Below, piece by piece: positions 17,551 through 26,400 of a stretch of DNA of 64,000 nt (position 1 is the first letter of the stretch; each line of letters begins with the position of its first letter). Both the position numbers and the translations under genes were made by a program. Source of the DNA: an uncultured Eubacteriales bacterium. Lineage in GTDB: Bacteria; Bacillota; Clostridia; Oscillospirales; Acutalibacteraceae. Under the pieces are notes generated by a model, which saw nothing but the letters and a program-made list of their open reading frames with translations, was not told the DNA's origin and did no database searches. Where the stretch lies: contig CAKUVH010000001.1 of NCBI GenBank assembly GCA_934695425.1, positions 124,001 through 188,000 of the forward strand. Direction: 5' to 3'.

Positions 17551-18465
17551 GTGAATTTTACAGCTCAAGATGTTAAGAGTTTAAGAGAAAAAACAGGTTG
17601 CGGCATGATGGATTGCAAAAAAGCGCTATCAGAATCCAATGGCGATATGGAAAAAGCCATCGACTTTTTAAGAGAAAAAGGGTTGGCTGCAGCTACAAAA
17701 AAATCTTCCAGAGTTGCTGCCGAAGGTTTAGCAATGGCCTATACTAACGCAGATTCCACAGTAGGTGTTGCTATAGAAGTTAACTCAGAAACCGATTTTG
17801 TTGCGAAAAATGCTGATTTTCAATCTTTTGTAAAAACTTGCGGCGAAACTGTTATGGAAAAAAATCCTGCAAGCGTTGAAGAATTGTTGAAAATTTCTCT
17901 TTCGGACGGAAAAACTGTTGAAGCATTGCTTCAAGAAAAAATTCTAACTATAGGTGAAAATTTAAAAATCAGACGTTTTCAACGCTTTGATGGCACAGTA
18001 GCGGGATATGTTCATGCCGGCGGTAAAATTGGCGTTTTAGTAAAATTTGATGTTAAAGATGAAAAATCATCTAAAACAGAAGAATTTAAAAATTATGCGA
18101 AAGACGTTGCTATGCAAATCGCAGCTGCTAATCCGTTGTATTTGAACCCAACGGACGTTCCTTCTGAAACTATTGAGCATGAAAGAAAAATTTTGAAAGA
18201 ACAAATAGTAAATGACGGAAAACCCGAAAATATTGCCGAGAAAATTGTTGAAGGCAGAATCGGAAAATATTACAAAGAAGTATGCCTTAACAAACAAATT
18301 TTTGTTAAAGATAGCAATATGAATATCGAAGAATATACCGCCAAAATCGCTAAAGATCTTGGAACAGAAATTTCTATCAGCAATTTTGTAAGGTTCGAAA
18401 AAGGCGAAGGCATCGAGAAAAAAGAAGACGACTTTGCCAGCGAAGTTGCAGGCATGATAAAATAA
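17551..18465 (+). CDS. tsf: Translation elongation factor Ts
   Basis: EF-Ts recycles GDP on EF-Tu. The 304 residues start at GTG, 8 nt after AGGAGGA. The N-terminal UBA-like domain has VKSLREKTGCGMMDCKKAL; the core has VEVNSETDFVAKN and YVHAGGKIGVLV. Length is typical for the long bacterial form. Confidence 0.97.
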   Translation: MNFTAQDVKSLREKTGCGMMDCKKALSESNGDMEKAIDFLREKGLAAATKKSSRVAAEGLAMAYTNADSTVGVAIEVNSETDFVAKNADFQSFVKTCGETVMEKNPASVEELLKISLSDGKTVEALLQEKILTIGENLKIRRFQRFDGTVAGYVHAGGKIGVLVKFDVKDEKSSKTEEFKNYAKDVAMQIAAANPLYLNPTDVPSETIEHERKILKEQIVNDGKPENIAEKIVEGRIGKYYKEVCLNKQIFVKDSNMNIEEYTAKIAKDLGTEISISNFVRFEKGEGIEKKEDDFASEVAGMIK

Positions 18466-18520
18466 GTTTAAGATAGCGCATTCGTAACTTTTAGTGTGAA
18501 GTCGGAGGATTTTTGTATAT

Positions 18521-19813
18521 ATGTTCGAGTTGGAAACAAGATATGTAGATAAATTTGTAGGAAGTGAATGTTTAAGCAGTTTTAGCAAAGAAGTAAAAAA
18601 AATTAACAGAAGTTTGCATGATGATTGCGATGACAAAAATGACTACAGAGGATGGATCAATCTGCCGATTAATATTTCCGACAGCGAGCTTGATGACATT
18701 CAAAAAACTGCGTCTAAAATCATTTCGGATTCGGATATTTTGGTGGTTATAGGGATAGGCGGCTCTTATTTGGGATCTGCTGCCGCCATTGAATTTTTGC
18801 ATTCGTCGCATTATAATTATTTGTGCAAAAATACCCCTAAAATATTTTTTGTTGGCAATAATATGAGCGAAAGTTACATTTCTGAAATATTGGAAATGTG
18901 TGGTTCTAAAGATGTTTCGATAAATGTTATTTCCAAATCCGGTGGAACTATTGAGCCGGCTGTATCTTTTAGAATTTTTAAAAATTTTTTGGAAAATAAA
19001 TACGGTAAAGATGGCGCTCGAGAGAGAATTTATTGCACAACTGACAATTCTAGGGGCTTGTTACTGAAAATAGCACAAAAAGAAAGATACAAAATTTTTA
19101 ATATTCCGAAAAACATCGGGGGCAGGTACTCTGTTCTTACGGCCGTGGGGCTCCTTCCAATATGCGTTAGTGGGGCTGATATTCGGAAAATCGTGAGCGG
19201 TGCCAAGGATGCTTACTTGAAGTATATGAATGATGATTTATCAAAAAACGATTGTTACAAATACGCCGTGCTGAGAAATATTCTGTACAATGACGGCAAG
19301 AAAATTGAGTTGTTTGCGGGGTATGAGCCCAGACTTGCCATGCTTTTCGAGTGGTGCAAACAGTTGTTTGGCGAAAGCGAAGGCAAAGAAGGAAAGGGGA
19401 TTTTTCCGGCTTCGGTTGTGTATTCCAGGGATCTCCATTCGTTAGGTCAATTTGTTCAGGATGGGAGTAAAATTTTGTTTGAAACAGTTTTAAAAACAAG
19501 AAAAAGTTCAACGAAATTAGCTATTCCTTACGAAGATGACGATTTGGATAAATTAAATTATTTGTGTGAAAATTCTGTTCAATACATAAACGATGTTATT
19601 TGTGAAGCGACATTGGAGGCGCATTCGGCTGGGAATGTTCCGAATATAGTTATGTCTGTGGATGATTTTTCTGAGTATAATTTAGGATATTTGATTTATT
19701 TCTTTGAAAAATCTTGTGCAGTTTCTTCAAAATTATTGGGAGTGAATCCTTTTAATCAGCCCGGGGTAGAGGCGTATAAGTCTAAAATGTTTGAAATTTT
19801 AAAAAATCAGTAA
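18521..19813 (+). CDS. pgi: Glucose-6-phosphate isomerase
   Basis: Interconverts glucose-6-phosphate and fructose-6-phosphate. The 430 residues carry VVIGIGGSYLGS, VISKSGGTIEPA, GGRYSVLTAVGL, and the C-terminal LGVNPFNQPGVEAYK signature. It is slightly shorter than many bacterial Pgi but all signatures are present. GTCGGAGG precedes the ATG, 55 bp downstream of tsf. Confidence 0.96.
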   Translation: MFELETRYVDKFVGSECLSSFSKEVKKINRSLHDDCDDKNDYRGWINLPINISDSELDDIQKTASKIISDSDILVVIGIGGSYLGSAAAIEFLHSSHYNYLCKNTPKIFFVGNNMSESYISEILEMCGSKDVSINVISKSGGTIEPAVSFRIFKNFLENKYGKDGARERIYCTTDNSRGLLLKIAQKERYKIFNIPKNIGGRYSVLTAVGLLPICVSGADIRKIVSGAKDAYLKYMNDDLSKNDCYKYAVLRNILYNDGKKIELFAGYEPRLAMLFEWCKQLFGESEGKEGKGIFPASVVYSRDLHSLGQFVQDGSKILFETVLKTRKSSTKLAIPYEDDDLDKLNYLCENSVQYINDVICEATLEAHSAGNVPNIVMSVDDFSEYNLGYLIYFFEKSCAVSSKLLGVNPFNQPGVEAYKSKMFEILKNQ

Positions 19814-19844
19814 TTTAAGTATTGTAAAAAAACTAATAAATCAG

Positions 19845-19873
19845 TTGACAAATATTTAATATAAATGTATAAT
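19845..19873 (+). promoter_or_regulatory. Consensus promoter of rpmF and downstream genes
   Basis: TTGACA, a 17-bp spacer, TATAAT: a perfect vegetative promoter 57 bp upstream of rpmF. Confidence 0.85.
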
Positions 19874-19929
19874 CAAAGTACCGGTTTTTAGACGGATTTT
19901 TGGTTGTGCTTAAGAGGAGGTGCCGAGTA

Positions 19930-20115
19930 ATGGCAATAGTACCTAAGAGAAAACATTCAAAAGCAAGAAGAAACACTAGACGCTCGAACGTTTGGAAAAT
20001 AGATGCACCTGCTTTGAGCAGATGTTCAAAATGCGGAGCATTTAAGCTCATACACAGAGTTTGTAAATCTTGCGGTTATTATAAAGGAAGAGAAGTTGTT
20101 AAAGTTGAAGCATAA
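19930..20115 (+). CDS. rpmF: 50S ribosomal protein L32
   Basis: bL32, 61 residues, starting MAIVPKRKHSKARRN. It has a zinc ribbon of two CxxC pairs (CSKC and CKSC). AGAGGAGG lies 9 nt before the ATG; the longer frame to 19900 is rejected. Confidence 0.96.
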   Translation: MAIVPKRKHSKARRNTRRSNVWKIDAPALSRCSKCGAFKLIHRVCKSCGYYKGREVVKVEA

Positions 20116-20141
20116 TTGCTTTGTACTATAAACGGTATGGT

Positions 20142-20170
20142 AGAGGAGGAGAAATCCTTCTCTATTTTCT
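20142..20170 (+). terminator. Attenuator-like hairpin between rpmF and der
   Basis: AGAGGAGGA with TCCTTCTCT (one G-T pair) around a GAAA tetraloop, followed by ATTTTCTT. It would reduce read-through from rpmF into der. Confidence 0.65.
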
Positions 20171-20204
20171 TCAGAAATTATTATATAAATCAGGATGTGA
20201 AAAA

Positions 20205-21545
20205 ATGTCAAATCCCGTAGTGGCGCTGGTCGGAAGACCAAATGTAGGAAAATCGACTTTATTCAATAAGTTGATTGGTAAACGTGTTTCCATCGTAGAC
20301 GATTCTCCAGGGGTGACGCGAGACAGAGTTTATGGTGAGTGTGAGTGGGAAAACAGAAAAATTTCTTTAATAGATACCGGCGGAATAGAAACCGCAAAAA
20401 CTGATGATGTTATTTTGCAAGGAATGCGCCATCAGGCCGAGTTGGCTATTGATGTCGCGGATGTAATTGTTTTTGTTGTTGATGTGAAAACTGGATTGGT
20501 TTCTTCTGATAAAGAAATCGCTGCAATGCTTACTAAATCCGGTAAACCTGTCGTCGTTTGTGTTAACAAATGCGATAATATAGGGAATGCGGATTTTAAT
20601 TTTTATGAATTTTATAATTTAGGTTTGGGAGAGCCTTTGCAAATTTCTTCTGTGCATGGACACGGCACAGGCGATCTTTTGGACGAGGTTTTTAAATATT
20701 TACCGGATTCCGATGAGGAAGAGGATGAAGATGTAATTTCTGTTGCCGTCATAGGCAAGCCTAATGTTGGAAAATCTTCGCTCGTGAACTACATTTCCGG
20801 GCAGGAAAGAAGCATAGTGTCGGATATCGCGGGCACTACAAGAGACACCATCGACACCTTAATTTCAAATAAGTATGGGAAATTTAATTTCATAGACACA
20901 GCAGGAATCAGAAGAAAAAGTAAAGTAACCGAAAAAATAGAAAAATATAGTATAATACGCGCAAAGTTGGCGATCGAACGAGCGGACGTATGCGTTATAA
21001 TGATTGACGCCAAAGAAGGCCCTACTGAGCAGGATACCAAAGTTGCCGGGCTCGCTCATGAAGCCGGAAAAGCATCTGTGATAGTGGTAAATAAATGGGA
21101 CGCAATAGAAAAAGACAGCAAAACTATGGACAAATTTATGGAAAAAATAAAAAAAGAATTTTTATTTATGTCATATGCTCCCATAATATTTGCTTCTGTT
21201 AAAACAGGGCAGAGAATTGAAAATATTTTTGAAATTATTACAAAAGTTTCGAATAATAATTCTTTGAGAGTATCCACGGGAGTGCTTAACGACGTTTTAT
21301 CCAGGTCTGTTACAAAAACTCCTCCACCGACTCACAAGGGCAAACGCCTTAAGATTTACTATATGACTCAGGTTGCAGTTAAACCTCCTACTTTTGTGTT
21401 TTTCGTTAATAAATCGGAGCTGTTTCATTTTTCTTATCAGCATTATATTGAAAATAATTTGCGTAAGACATTTGGATTCGAAGGTACTCCGATAAGATTT
21501 ATAGTAAGAGAGAAATCTGAGAAAAATTTTGAACGTAAAATATAA
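20205..21545 (+). CDS. der: Ribosome-assembly GTPase Der (EngA)
   Basis: Der has two tandem GTPase domains and matures the 50S subunit. The ATG at 20205 (AGGA upstream) gives MSNPVVALVGRPNVGKST. The 446 residues contain GD1 (GRPNVGKST, DTGGIE, NKCD), GD2 (GKPNVGKSS, DTAGIRR, NKWD) and a C-terminal KH-like domain. Read in one operon with plsY, the phosphatase gene and typA. Confidence 0.97.
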   Translation: MSNPVVALVGRPNVGKSTLFNKLIGKRVSIVDDSPGVTRDRVYGECEWENRKISLIDTGGIETAKTDDVILQGMRHQAELAIDVADVIVFVVDVKTGLVSSDKEIAAMLTKSGKPVVVCVNKCDNIGNADFNFYEFYNLGLGEPLQISSVHGHGTGDLLDEVFKYLPDSDEEEDEDVISVAVIGKPNVGKSSLVNYISGQERSIVSDIAGTTRDTIDTLISNKYGKFNFIDTAGIRRKSKVTEKIEKYSIIRAKLAIERADVCVIMIDAKEGPTEQDTKVAGLAHEAGKASVIVVNKWDAIEKDSKTMDKFMEKIKKEFLFMSYAPIIFASVKTGQRIENIFEIITKVSNNNSLRVSTGVLNDVLSRSVTKTPPPTHKGKRLKIYYMTQVAVKPPTFVFFVNKSELFHFSYQHYIENNLRKTFGFEGTPIRFIVREKSEKNFERKI

Positions 21546-21577
21546 TTTAGCATTCTAAAAGGAGAATTTTTTTAGTT

Positions 21578-22297
21578 ATGATATTAGAAATATTATCATA
21601 TTATTGGCTTCCTATACTATTTGTTGCGATAGGTTCATACTTGATAGGCGGAATAAATGCTTCTATTTTGGTTACAAAAGTGTGGAATCCCGGTCATGAT
21701 ATTCGAGATGTTGGCAGCGGAAACGCAGGATTTACCAATGTATTGCGCACCCAGGGAATAAAAATGGGCGTGATAACATTTGCGATCGATTTTTTAAAAG
21801 GCATTATGGCGGTTTGGTTTTCAGATATTATATTTTCTATTTTTCGTGTTAATTTAATTGGAAATAATTTTCCTATAGAGGTTTTTTTGAAATATTTGAC
21901 TTGTCTTATGTGCGTAATAGGTCATATGTTCCCGTGCTTTTTTGATTTCAAAGGCGGAAAAAGTATTTTGGTTACCTGGGCGAGCATGCTTTTGATTGAT
22001 TGGAGAATATTTGTGATATTAATATCGGTATTTTTGATAACATTGGTATTTACAAAAATTGTTTCGTTATCTTCGCTAGTTGCAGCTGTGATTTTGCCCA
22101 TTGCGGCGTTTGTGTGTAATTATTTTGTGGATTATAAACGCACCGGCAATATCCTTGTCATGTGGATACCTCTGGTTTTTTGTGTTATCATATCTTCGGT
22201 CGTTATAGTTAAACACCGCGGAAATATTTTAAGAATAATAAAAGGCGAAGAAAAAAAGCTTTGTATAAATAAAACTTTTAAAGGAGGAGCAAAGTGA
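21578..22297 (+). CDS. plsY: Acyl-phosphate glycerol-3-phosphate acyltransferase
   Basis: PlsY makes lysophosphatidic acid from acyl phosphate and glycerol-3-phosphate in the membrane. The 239 residues show SYLIGGINASI, the signature DVGSGNAGFTNVLR, GHMFPCFFDFKGGKS and several membrane helices. It is 15-35 residues longer than many PlsY, with a basic C-terminal extension. AAAGGAGAA precedes the ATG. Confidence 0.94.
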   Translation: MILEILSYYWLPILFVAIGSYLIGGINASILVTKVWNPGHDIRDVGSGNAGFTNVLRTQGIKMGVITFAIDFLKGIMAVWFSDIIFSIFRVNLIGNNFPIEVFLKYLTCLMCVIGHMFPCFFDFKGGKSILVTWASMLLIDWRIFVILISVFLITLVFTKIVSLSSLVAAVILPIAAFVCNYFVDYKRTGNILVMWIPLVFCVIISSVVIVKHRGNILRIIKGEEKKLCINKTFKGGAK

Positions 22298-22965
22298 AAT
22301 CTTATATAATACATTTTATAAGGCATGGAATGACTGAGGCGAATGTAAAAGGTCAATACGCGGGGTCGTGGGATATTCCTATTTCTGATAAAGGAAGAGA
22401 AAAACTCCAAGCGCTAAAAGATACTTATGAGTATCCATCTGCGCAGGAATATTATTCCAGCCCGCTTTCACGGTGTGTAGATACTTGCAAAATTATATAC
22501 CCGGAAGTAGATCCTATTGTAATTGACGGTCTTAAAGAATGTGATTTCGGAGATTGGGAGGGTAAAACTACAGAGGAATTATCTTCTGACCCTGAGTATT
22601 TGGAATGGATTAAAAGTTCTAAAATTGCTCCTCCTAACGGCGAGTCTTGGGAAGATTTTCACAAAAGAATATCAGCTTCTTTTGAAGATATCGTAACGTC
22701 TTTGATGAAAAGAGGAGTAACTTCGGCCGCTATATTTGCTCACGGGGGAGTTATAATGTCCTTGTTGGCGATGTATGGAATTCCCAAAGCTAATCGTTTT
22801 GATTGGATGGTGGACAATGGCTGCGGATATTCTATAAGAATTACGCCTGGTCTTTGGATGAGAGATAAAGTTTTTGAAGTTTATCAAAAAGTTCCTCTGG
22901 GTTCAAATGAAGAAATCAGCGGCGAATTTAAAAATTTGATAGATAATTTGAAAGATAATAATTAA
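22294..22965 (+). CDS. Histidine phosphatase family protein
   Basis: A 223-residue phosphoglycerate-mutase-like phosphatase. The catalytic motif is FIRHGMTEAN near the N terminus, the second His lies in FAHGGVIMS, and the acid is in the LKECDFGDWEGK segment. The start is GTG, overlapping the plsY stop by 4 bp (GTGA), so translation is coupled. The substrate is unknown; it could be a phosphosugar, a cobalamin intermediate or a phosphoglycerate. The C-terminal tail beyond residue 195 is not family-typical. Confidence 0.85.
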   Translation: MKSYIIHFIRHGMTEANVKGQYAGSWDIPISDKGREKLQALKDTYEYPSAQEYYSSPLSRCVDTCKIIYPEVDPIVIDGLKECDFGDWEGKTTEELSSDPEYLEWIKSSKIAPPNGESWEDFHKRISASFEDIVTSLMKRGVTSAAIFAHGGVIMSLLAMYGIPKANRFDWMVDNGCGYSIRITPGLWMRDKVFEVYQKVPLGSNEEISGEFKNLIDNLKDNN

Positions 22966-22980
22966 AAAGGAAGTATAAAA

Positions 22981-24798
22981 ATGAGTGATTCAAGTAATTT
23001 AAGAAATATAGCAATTATAGCTCACGTTGACCACGGTAAAACAACTTTGGTCGACCAGATGCTTAAGCAAAGCGGAATTTTCCGTTCCAACGAAAGTGTT
23101 GCGGAGCGCGTCATGGATTCGGGAGATTTGGAAAGAGAACGTGGAATTACAATTTTATCCAAAAATACCGCCGTTATGTACAATAACGTAAAAATTAATA
23201 TAGTCGATACCCCGGGCCATGCGGATTTCGGAGGAGAAGTAGAAAGAATACTTTTGATGGTTGATGGAGTCCTGCTTCTGGTGGACGCTTTTGAAGGATG
23301 TATGCCTCAAACCAGATTTGTTCTTAAAAAAGCTCTTAAACTCGGGAAAAAACCTATAGTGGTAGTCAATAAAATTGATCGACCCGGTGCAAGACCCAAT
23401 GAAGTTATTGATGAGGTTTTGGATTTGTTCATTGAACTTGGAGCAGACGAGGAACAAATAGAATTTCCTGTTGTATATGCTTCGGGAAGAAATGGTTATG
23501 CTTTTATAAATGAAAACGACGAAAAAACAGATTTAAAACCTTTATTTGAAACAATAATCAACGAAGTCCCTGCTCCTAAAGGCGATGAGAACGGTCCTTT
23601 GCAAGTTTTGATTTCAAATATAGATTATGATGAATACATTGGTCGTATCGGTGTTGGAAGAGTCGAGCGAGGAAGTATAAAAGCCGGTCAAAATGTTGTA
23701 AGATGCACAAGAGAAGGAATAAATAAAAATATTAAAATAGGCAAAATTTATAAATTTGAAGGTTTAAAAAGAGTTGAAGCAGACGAAGCCGGTCTTGGCG
23801 AAATTATTTCTGTTTCCGGCGTAGAAGGTCTCAATATAGGTGAAACGCTTTGCGACCCTGCGAATATCGAGCCTTTGCCTTTTGTCAAAATAGATGAACC
23901 TACAGTTTCTATGAATTTTATGGTTAATAACAGTCCGTTCGCCGGTCGTGAAGGAAAATTTGTTACATCAAGAAATATAAGGGACAGGCTTTTTAAAGAA
24001 GTCGAAACCAACGTGTCTATGAGGGTTGAAGAAACCGATTCCGCCGACACTTTTAAAGTTTCCGGCAGAGGCGAGCTGCATCTTTCCATACTTATCGAAA
24101 CCATGAGAAGAGAAGGTTACGAATTCCAAGTTTCAAGACCTCAAGTAATTATGAAAGAAATCGACGGCGTTTTATGCGAACCGATTGAAATTTTGACAGT
24201 TGAAGTTCCTGAAGAATATGTTGGAGCTGTTATTGAAAAAATAGGCGCAAGAAAAGCCGAAATGGTTAATATGACGCCCAAAGACAGCGGCACAACAATG
24301 ATCGAATTCAGAGTTCCGTCCAGAGGAATAATAGGGTATCGTTCGGAATTTTTGACAGACACAAATGGAAAAGGTATCTTGAATCAAGTTTTCGATTCTT
24401 ACGAACCTTACAAAGGCGAAATCGTTCAGCGCAGACACGGTTCGCTCGTTGCCCATGAAACGGGCGTTTCTACAGGGTATGGACTCTTTGCTGCTCAGGA
24501 TAGAGGCAGACTGTTTATAGGTCCTGGCGTGGATGTCTATGAAGGCATGGTTGTGGGCTCCACCCCTAAAGCCGAAGATATCACGGTAAATGTTTGCAAG
24601 AAAAAGCACGTTACAAATATGCGCGCGTCCGGTTCCGACGAGGCTTTGAAATTGACTCCTCACAGCGTTTTGAGCTTGGAACAATCTATAGAATTTATAG
24701 ATGACGACGAATATTTGGAAGTGACGCCAAAGAGCATCAGAATAAGAAAAAGAATTTTAGATAAAACCATGAGATTAAGAAGTAAAGTAAATAAATAG
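22981..24798 (+). CDS. typA: Ribosome-associated GTPase TypA/BipA
   Basis: A translational GTPase that aids 50S assembly under stress and cold. The 605 residues begin with IAIIAHVDHGKTTLVDQ. They then show RERGITILSKN, DTPGHADFGGEVER, NKIDRPGARP, the EF-Tu-like domain 2, and the TypA-specific C-terminal domain (RGIIGYRSEFLTDTNGKGI). Last gene of the der operon, with a terminator 7 bp after the stop. Confidence 0.97.
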   Translation: MSDSSNLRNIAIIAHVDHGKTTLVDQMLKQSGIFRSNESVAERVMDSGDLERERGITILSKNTAVMYNNVKINIVDTPGHADFGGEVERILLMVDGVLLLVDAFEGCMPQTRFVLKKALKLGKKPIVVVNKIDRPGARPNEVIDEVLDLFIELGADEEQIEFPVVYASGRNGYAFINENDEKTDLKPLFETIINEVPAPKGDENGPLQVLISNIDYDEYIGRIGVGRVERGSIKAGQNVVRCTREGINKNIKIGKIYKFEGLKRVEADEAGLGEIISVSGVEGLNIGETLCDPANIEPLPFVKIDEPTVSMNFMVNNSPFAGREGKFVTSRNIRDRLFKEVETNVSMRVEETDSADTFKVSGRGELHLSILIETMRREGYEFQVSRPQVIMKEIDGVLCEPIEILTVEVPEEYVGAVIEKIGARKAEMVNMTPKDSGTTMIEFRVPSRGIIGYRSEFLTDTNGKGILNQVFDSYEPYKGEIVQRRHGSLVAHETGVSTGYGLFAAQDRGRLFIGPGVDVYEGMVVGSTPKAEDITVNVCKKKHVTNMRASGSDEALKLTPHSVLSLEQSIEFIDDDEYLEVTPKSIRIRKRILDKTMRLRSKVNK

Positions 24799-24805
24799 CC
24801 CGAAT

Positions 24806-24836
24806 GCACTCGCAAAATTATTGTGGGTGCTTTTGT
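24806..24836 (+). terminator. Terminator after typA
   Basis: GCACTCGCA with TGTGGGTGC (two G-T pairs), loop of 7, then TTTTGTTTGTTATTTTTT. Confidence 0.7.
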
Positions 24837-24869
24837 TTGTTATTTTTTGAACAAATTCCATAAAAACAC

Positions 24870-24896
24870 TTGACAATATATATATATATATATAAT
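24870..24896 (+). promoter_or_regulatory. Promoter whose spacer is a TA dinucleotide repeat
   Basis: TTGACA (24870-24875) is followed by a 19-nt run of alternating A and T (24876-24894) that merges into TATAAT (24891-24896). The spacer is 15 bp, two short of optimal; one more TA unit would give 17. Transcription should start near 24903, with AAAGGAG directly after. Confidence 0.7.
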
Positions 24897-24928
24897 TGAT
24901 ACATAAATTGTAAAAAGGAGTGTTTAAT

Positions 24929-25384
24929 ATGGGTCAACAAGAACTTACAAGTGTAATTGATAATTTTGAAAGTCAACTTAGTTTATTAAGAAAAGCTATA
25001 AAAAAAGAATCCGTAAAGCGCAGCACGGCGGATAAAATTGTTTTAAATATTTATAAAGCTACAAGTGAGGTTTCGCTTAAAGGTGTGAATAACGCTAGTA
25101 GTTACGTCAAATATATAAAAATTGGATTGGAAAACATTACCAAAGAAACTGGTAAGGCTTTGAAAAATAAGAAGTTGCATTCCGAAGGACTAGTAATTAT
25201 GAGTAACTATTTTAAAGATGTTATCAAGGAACTGGGTTCAATACCTCAAAATGACTCAATAGATGACTTGAAAAATAAGATAGACGATATGGACATTCCT
25301 GCAAACGCTTGCCCTTCTCATTATCGTTTTAAGGAGGGCATGAATGGTCTGGTTGGTTGGTTGGTATCATTGCGAGTGGACTGA
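24929..25384 (+). CDS. Unknown helical protein, first part of a split gene
   Basis: No family recognised. The ATG at 24929, 8 nt after AAAGGAG, gives 151 residues: charged, lysine-rich, predicted all helical, with no signal peptide or membrane segment. The frame ends in GLVGWLVSLRVD, just after a GGTT repeat. Losing one 4-bp unit would join it to the following frame (25344-25838) to give a protein of about 310 residues. It is therefore either one gene interrupted by a frameshift or the first of two overlapping genes. It stands alone between typA and rplS, with its own TA-repeat promoter. Confidence 0.55.
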   Translation: MGQQELTSVIDNFESQLSLLRKAIKKESVKRSTADKIVLNIYKATSEVSLKGVNNASSYVKYIKIGLENITKETGKALKNKKLHSEGLVIMSNYFKDVIKELGSIPQNDSIDDLKNKIDDMDIPANACPSHYRFKEGMNGLVGWLVSLRVD

Positions 25385-25838
25385 AATAGAAAACTCTTCC
25401 AAAAAAGAAGATGAAAAGAAAATAAATTTTATTAGTAATATAATTAGGGCTGTAAATTGTTTGAGAAAAGCTTGCAAAGTTCATTTAAACAACAAAAGGA
25501 GCGAGATCAATAAAAATGAATTGAATATCATTAAAACAATTAGTAATAATTTATCCGACCTTAGAAAAGAAGTGATTGATGTTAAATACGATCCCGCTTA
25601 TGCCAAGTTTACGTTTAGTGAGGATATGAATGACGAAAATAAGGAAAAGATAAAACAATATAGTATATTATGCTGCGGCTTGATGAAAAAGGTTTTTGGA
25701 GGTAAAAAAAATCGTTATTTAAAAAAATATGTAAGTAAAAAAGAATTGTCAACTTTTATCAAAGCTTATAAAGATTTATATGTGATTTTAACTTTGCTGG
25801 CTAAGAATCTTGGAGCTGTGGTGGTAGTGAATTATTAA
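25344..25838 (+). CDS. Unknown helical protein, second part of the split gene
   Basis: A 164-codon frame with the same lysine-rich helical character as the frame before it. It may be a second copy of a related helical module, but no clear alignment could be made by eye. AAGGAGG ends 6 nt before the ATG at 25344, an ideal spacing, so independent or coupled translation is possible. The 41-bp overlap and the slipped GGTT repeat speak more for a frameshifted single gene. It ends ILTLLAKNLGAVVVVNY, the only hydrophobic segment. Confidence 0.5.
   Translation: MVWLVGWYHCEWTEIENSSKKEDEKKINFISNIIRAVNCLRKACKVHLNNKRSEINKNELNIIKTISNNLSDLRKEVIDVKYDPAYAKFTFSEDMNDENKEKIKQYSILCCGLMKKVFGGKKNRYLKKYVSKKELSTFIKAYKDLYVILTLLAKNLGAVVVVNY
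25351..25364 (+). repeat. GGTT tetranucleotide repeat (3.5 units) at the frame break
   Basis: GGTTGGTTGGTTGG lies inside the overlap of two reading frames. Deleting one unit shifts the downstream frame (25344-25838) into the upstream one. Confidence 0.85.
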
Positions 25839-25856
25839 ATACATAATTAAAAGTAG

Positions 25857-25885
25857 TTGATTTTAAAAAAATAGTATGGTATAAT
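25857..25885 (+). promoter_or_regulatory. Promoter of rplS
   Basis: TTGATT, a 17-bp spacer, TATAAT. It gives a leader of about 90 nt with a GATATTT-AAATATC hairpin that might be an L19 autoregulatory element. Confidence 0.75.
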
Positions 25886-25984
25886 ACTCCGTATGTGGGC
25901 ATAGTATTGCTTGCAGATATTTAAATATCAGCATTCCTCTGCTTTTGAGACTTGAGCATGAATGTGTGGATTTTGGAGGAAAAT

Positions 25985-26329
25985 ATGGATTTACTAAAAA
26001 AAATTTCGGAGTCTTCATTAAAAGAAACATTGCCTGAGTTTAACGTCGGTGATACAGTAAAGGTAGATGTAAAAATTAAGGAAGGCGAAAGAGAAAGAAT
26101 TCAGGTCTTTGAAGGAACTGTCATTGCTAAAAAAGGTAGCGGAATAGCTCAAACTTTTACAGTAAGAAAAGTTTCTTATGGTTTTGGAGTAGAAAGAATT
26201 TTTCCACTTCATTCCCCAAGCGTTAGCGACGTCAAGGTCGTAAGAAGAGGTCGTGTACGCAGAAGCAAGCTTTACTATTTGAGAGATCGTGTAGGAAAAG
26301 CAGCAAAAGTCAAAGAAAAAATCGTTTAA
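25985..26329 (+). CDS. rplS: 50S ribosomal protein L19
   Basis: bL19, 114 residues from the ATG at 25985, preceded by TTTTGGAGG. Signatures are FNVGDTVKVDVKI, EGERERIQVFEGTVIAKKGSG and the FPLHSPSV-x-VKVVRRGRVRRSKLYYLR region. The longer frame to 25952 covers the leader and is rejected. It is followed within 75 bp by two signal peptidase genes, a common clostridial neighbour. Confidence 0.97.
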   Translation: MDLLKKISESSLKETLPEFNVGDTVKVDVKIKEGERERIQVFEGTVIAKKGSGIAQTFTVRKVSYGFGVERIFPLHSPSVSDVKVVRRGRVRRSKLYYLRDRVGKAAKVKEKIV

Positions 26330-26334
26330 CAATA

Positions 26335-26356
26335 AGGGGGATAATCCCTCTTTTTG
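26335..26356 (+). terminator. Terminator after rplS
   Basis: AGGGGGA with TCCCTCT (one G-T pair), TAA loop, then TTTTTG. Confidence 0.75.
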
Positions 26357-26400
26357 TTGCGTTTAAAGAAAAATTATTAACCATGTAAGGGAGTGTTTAT

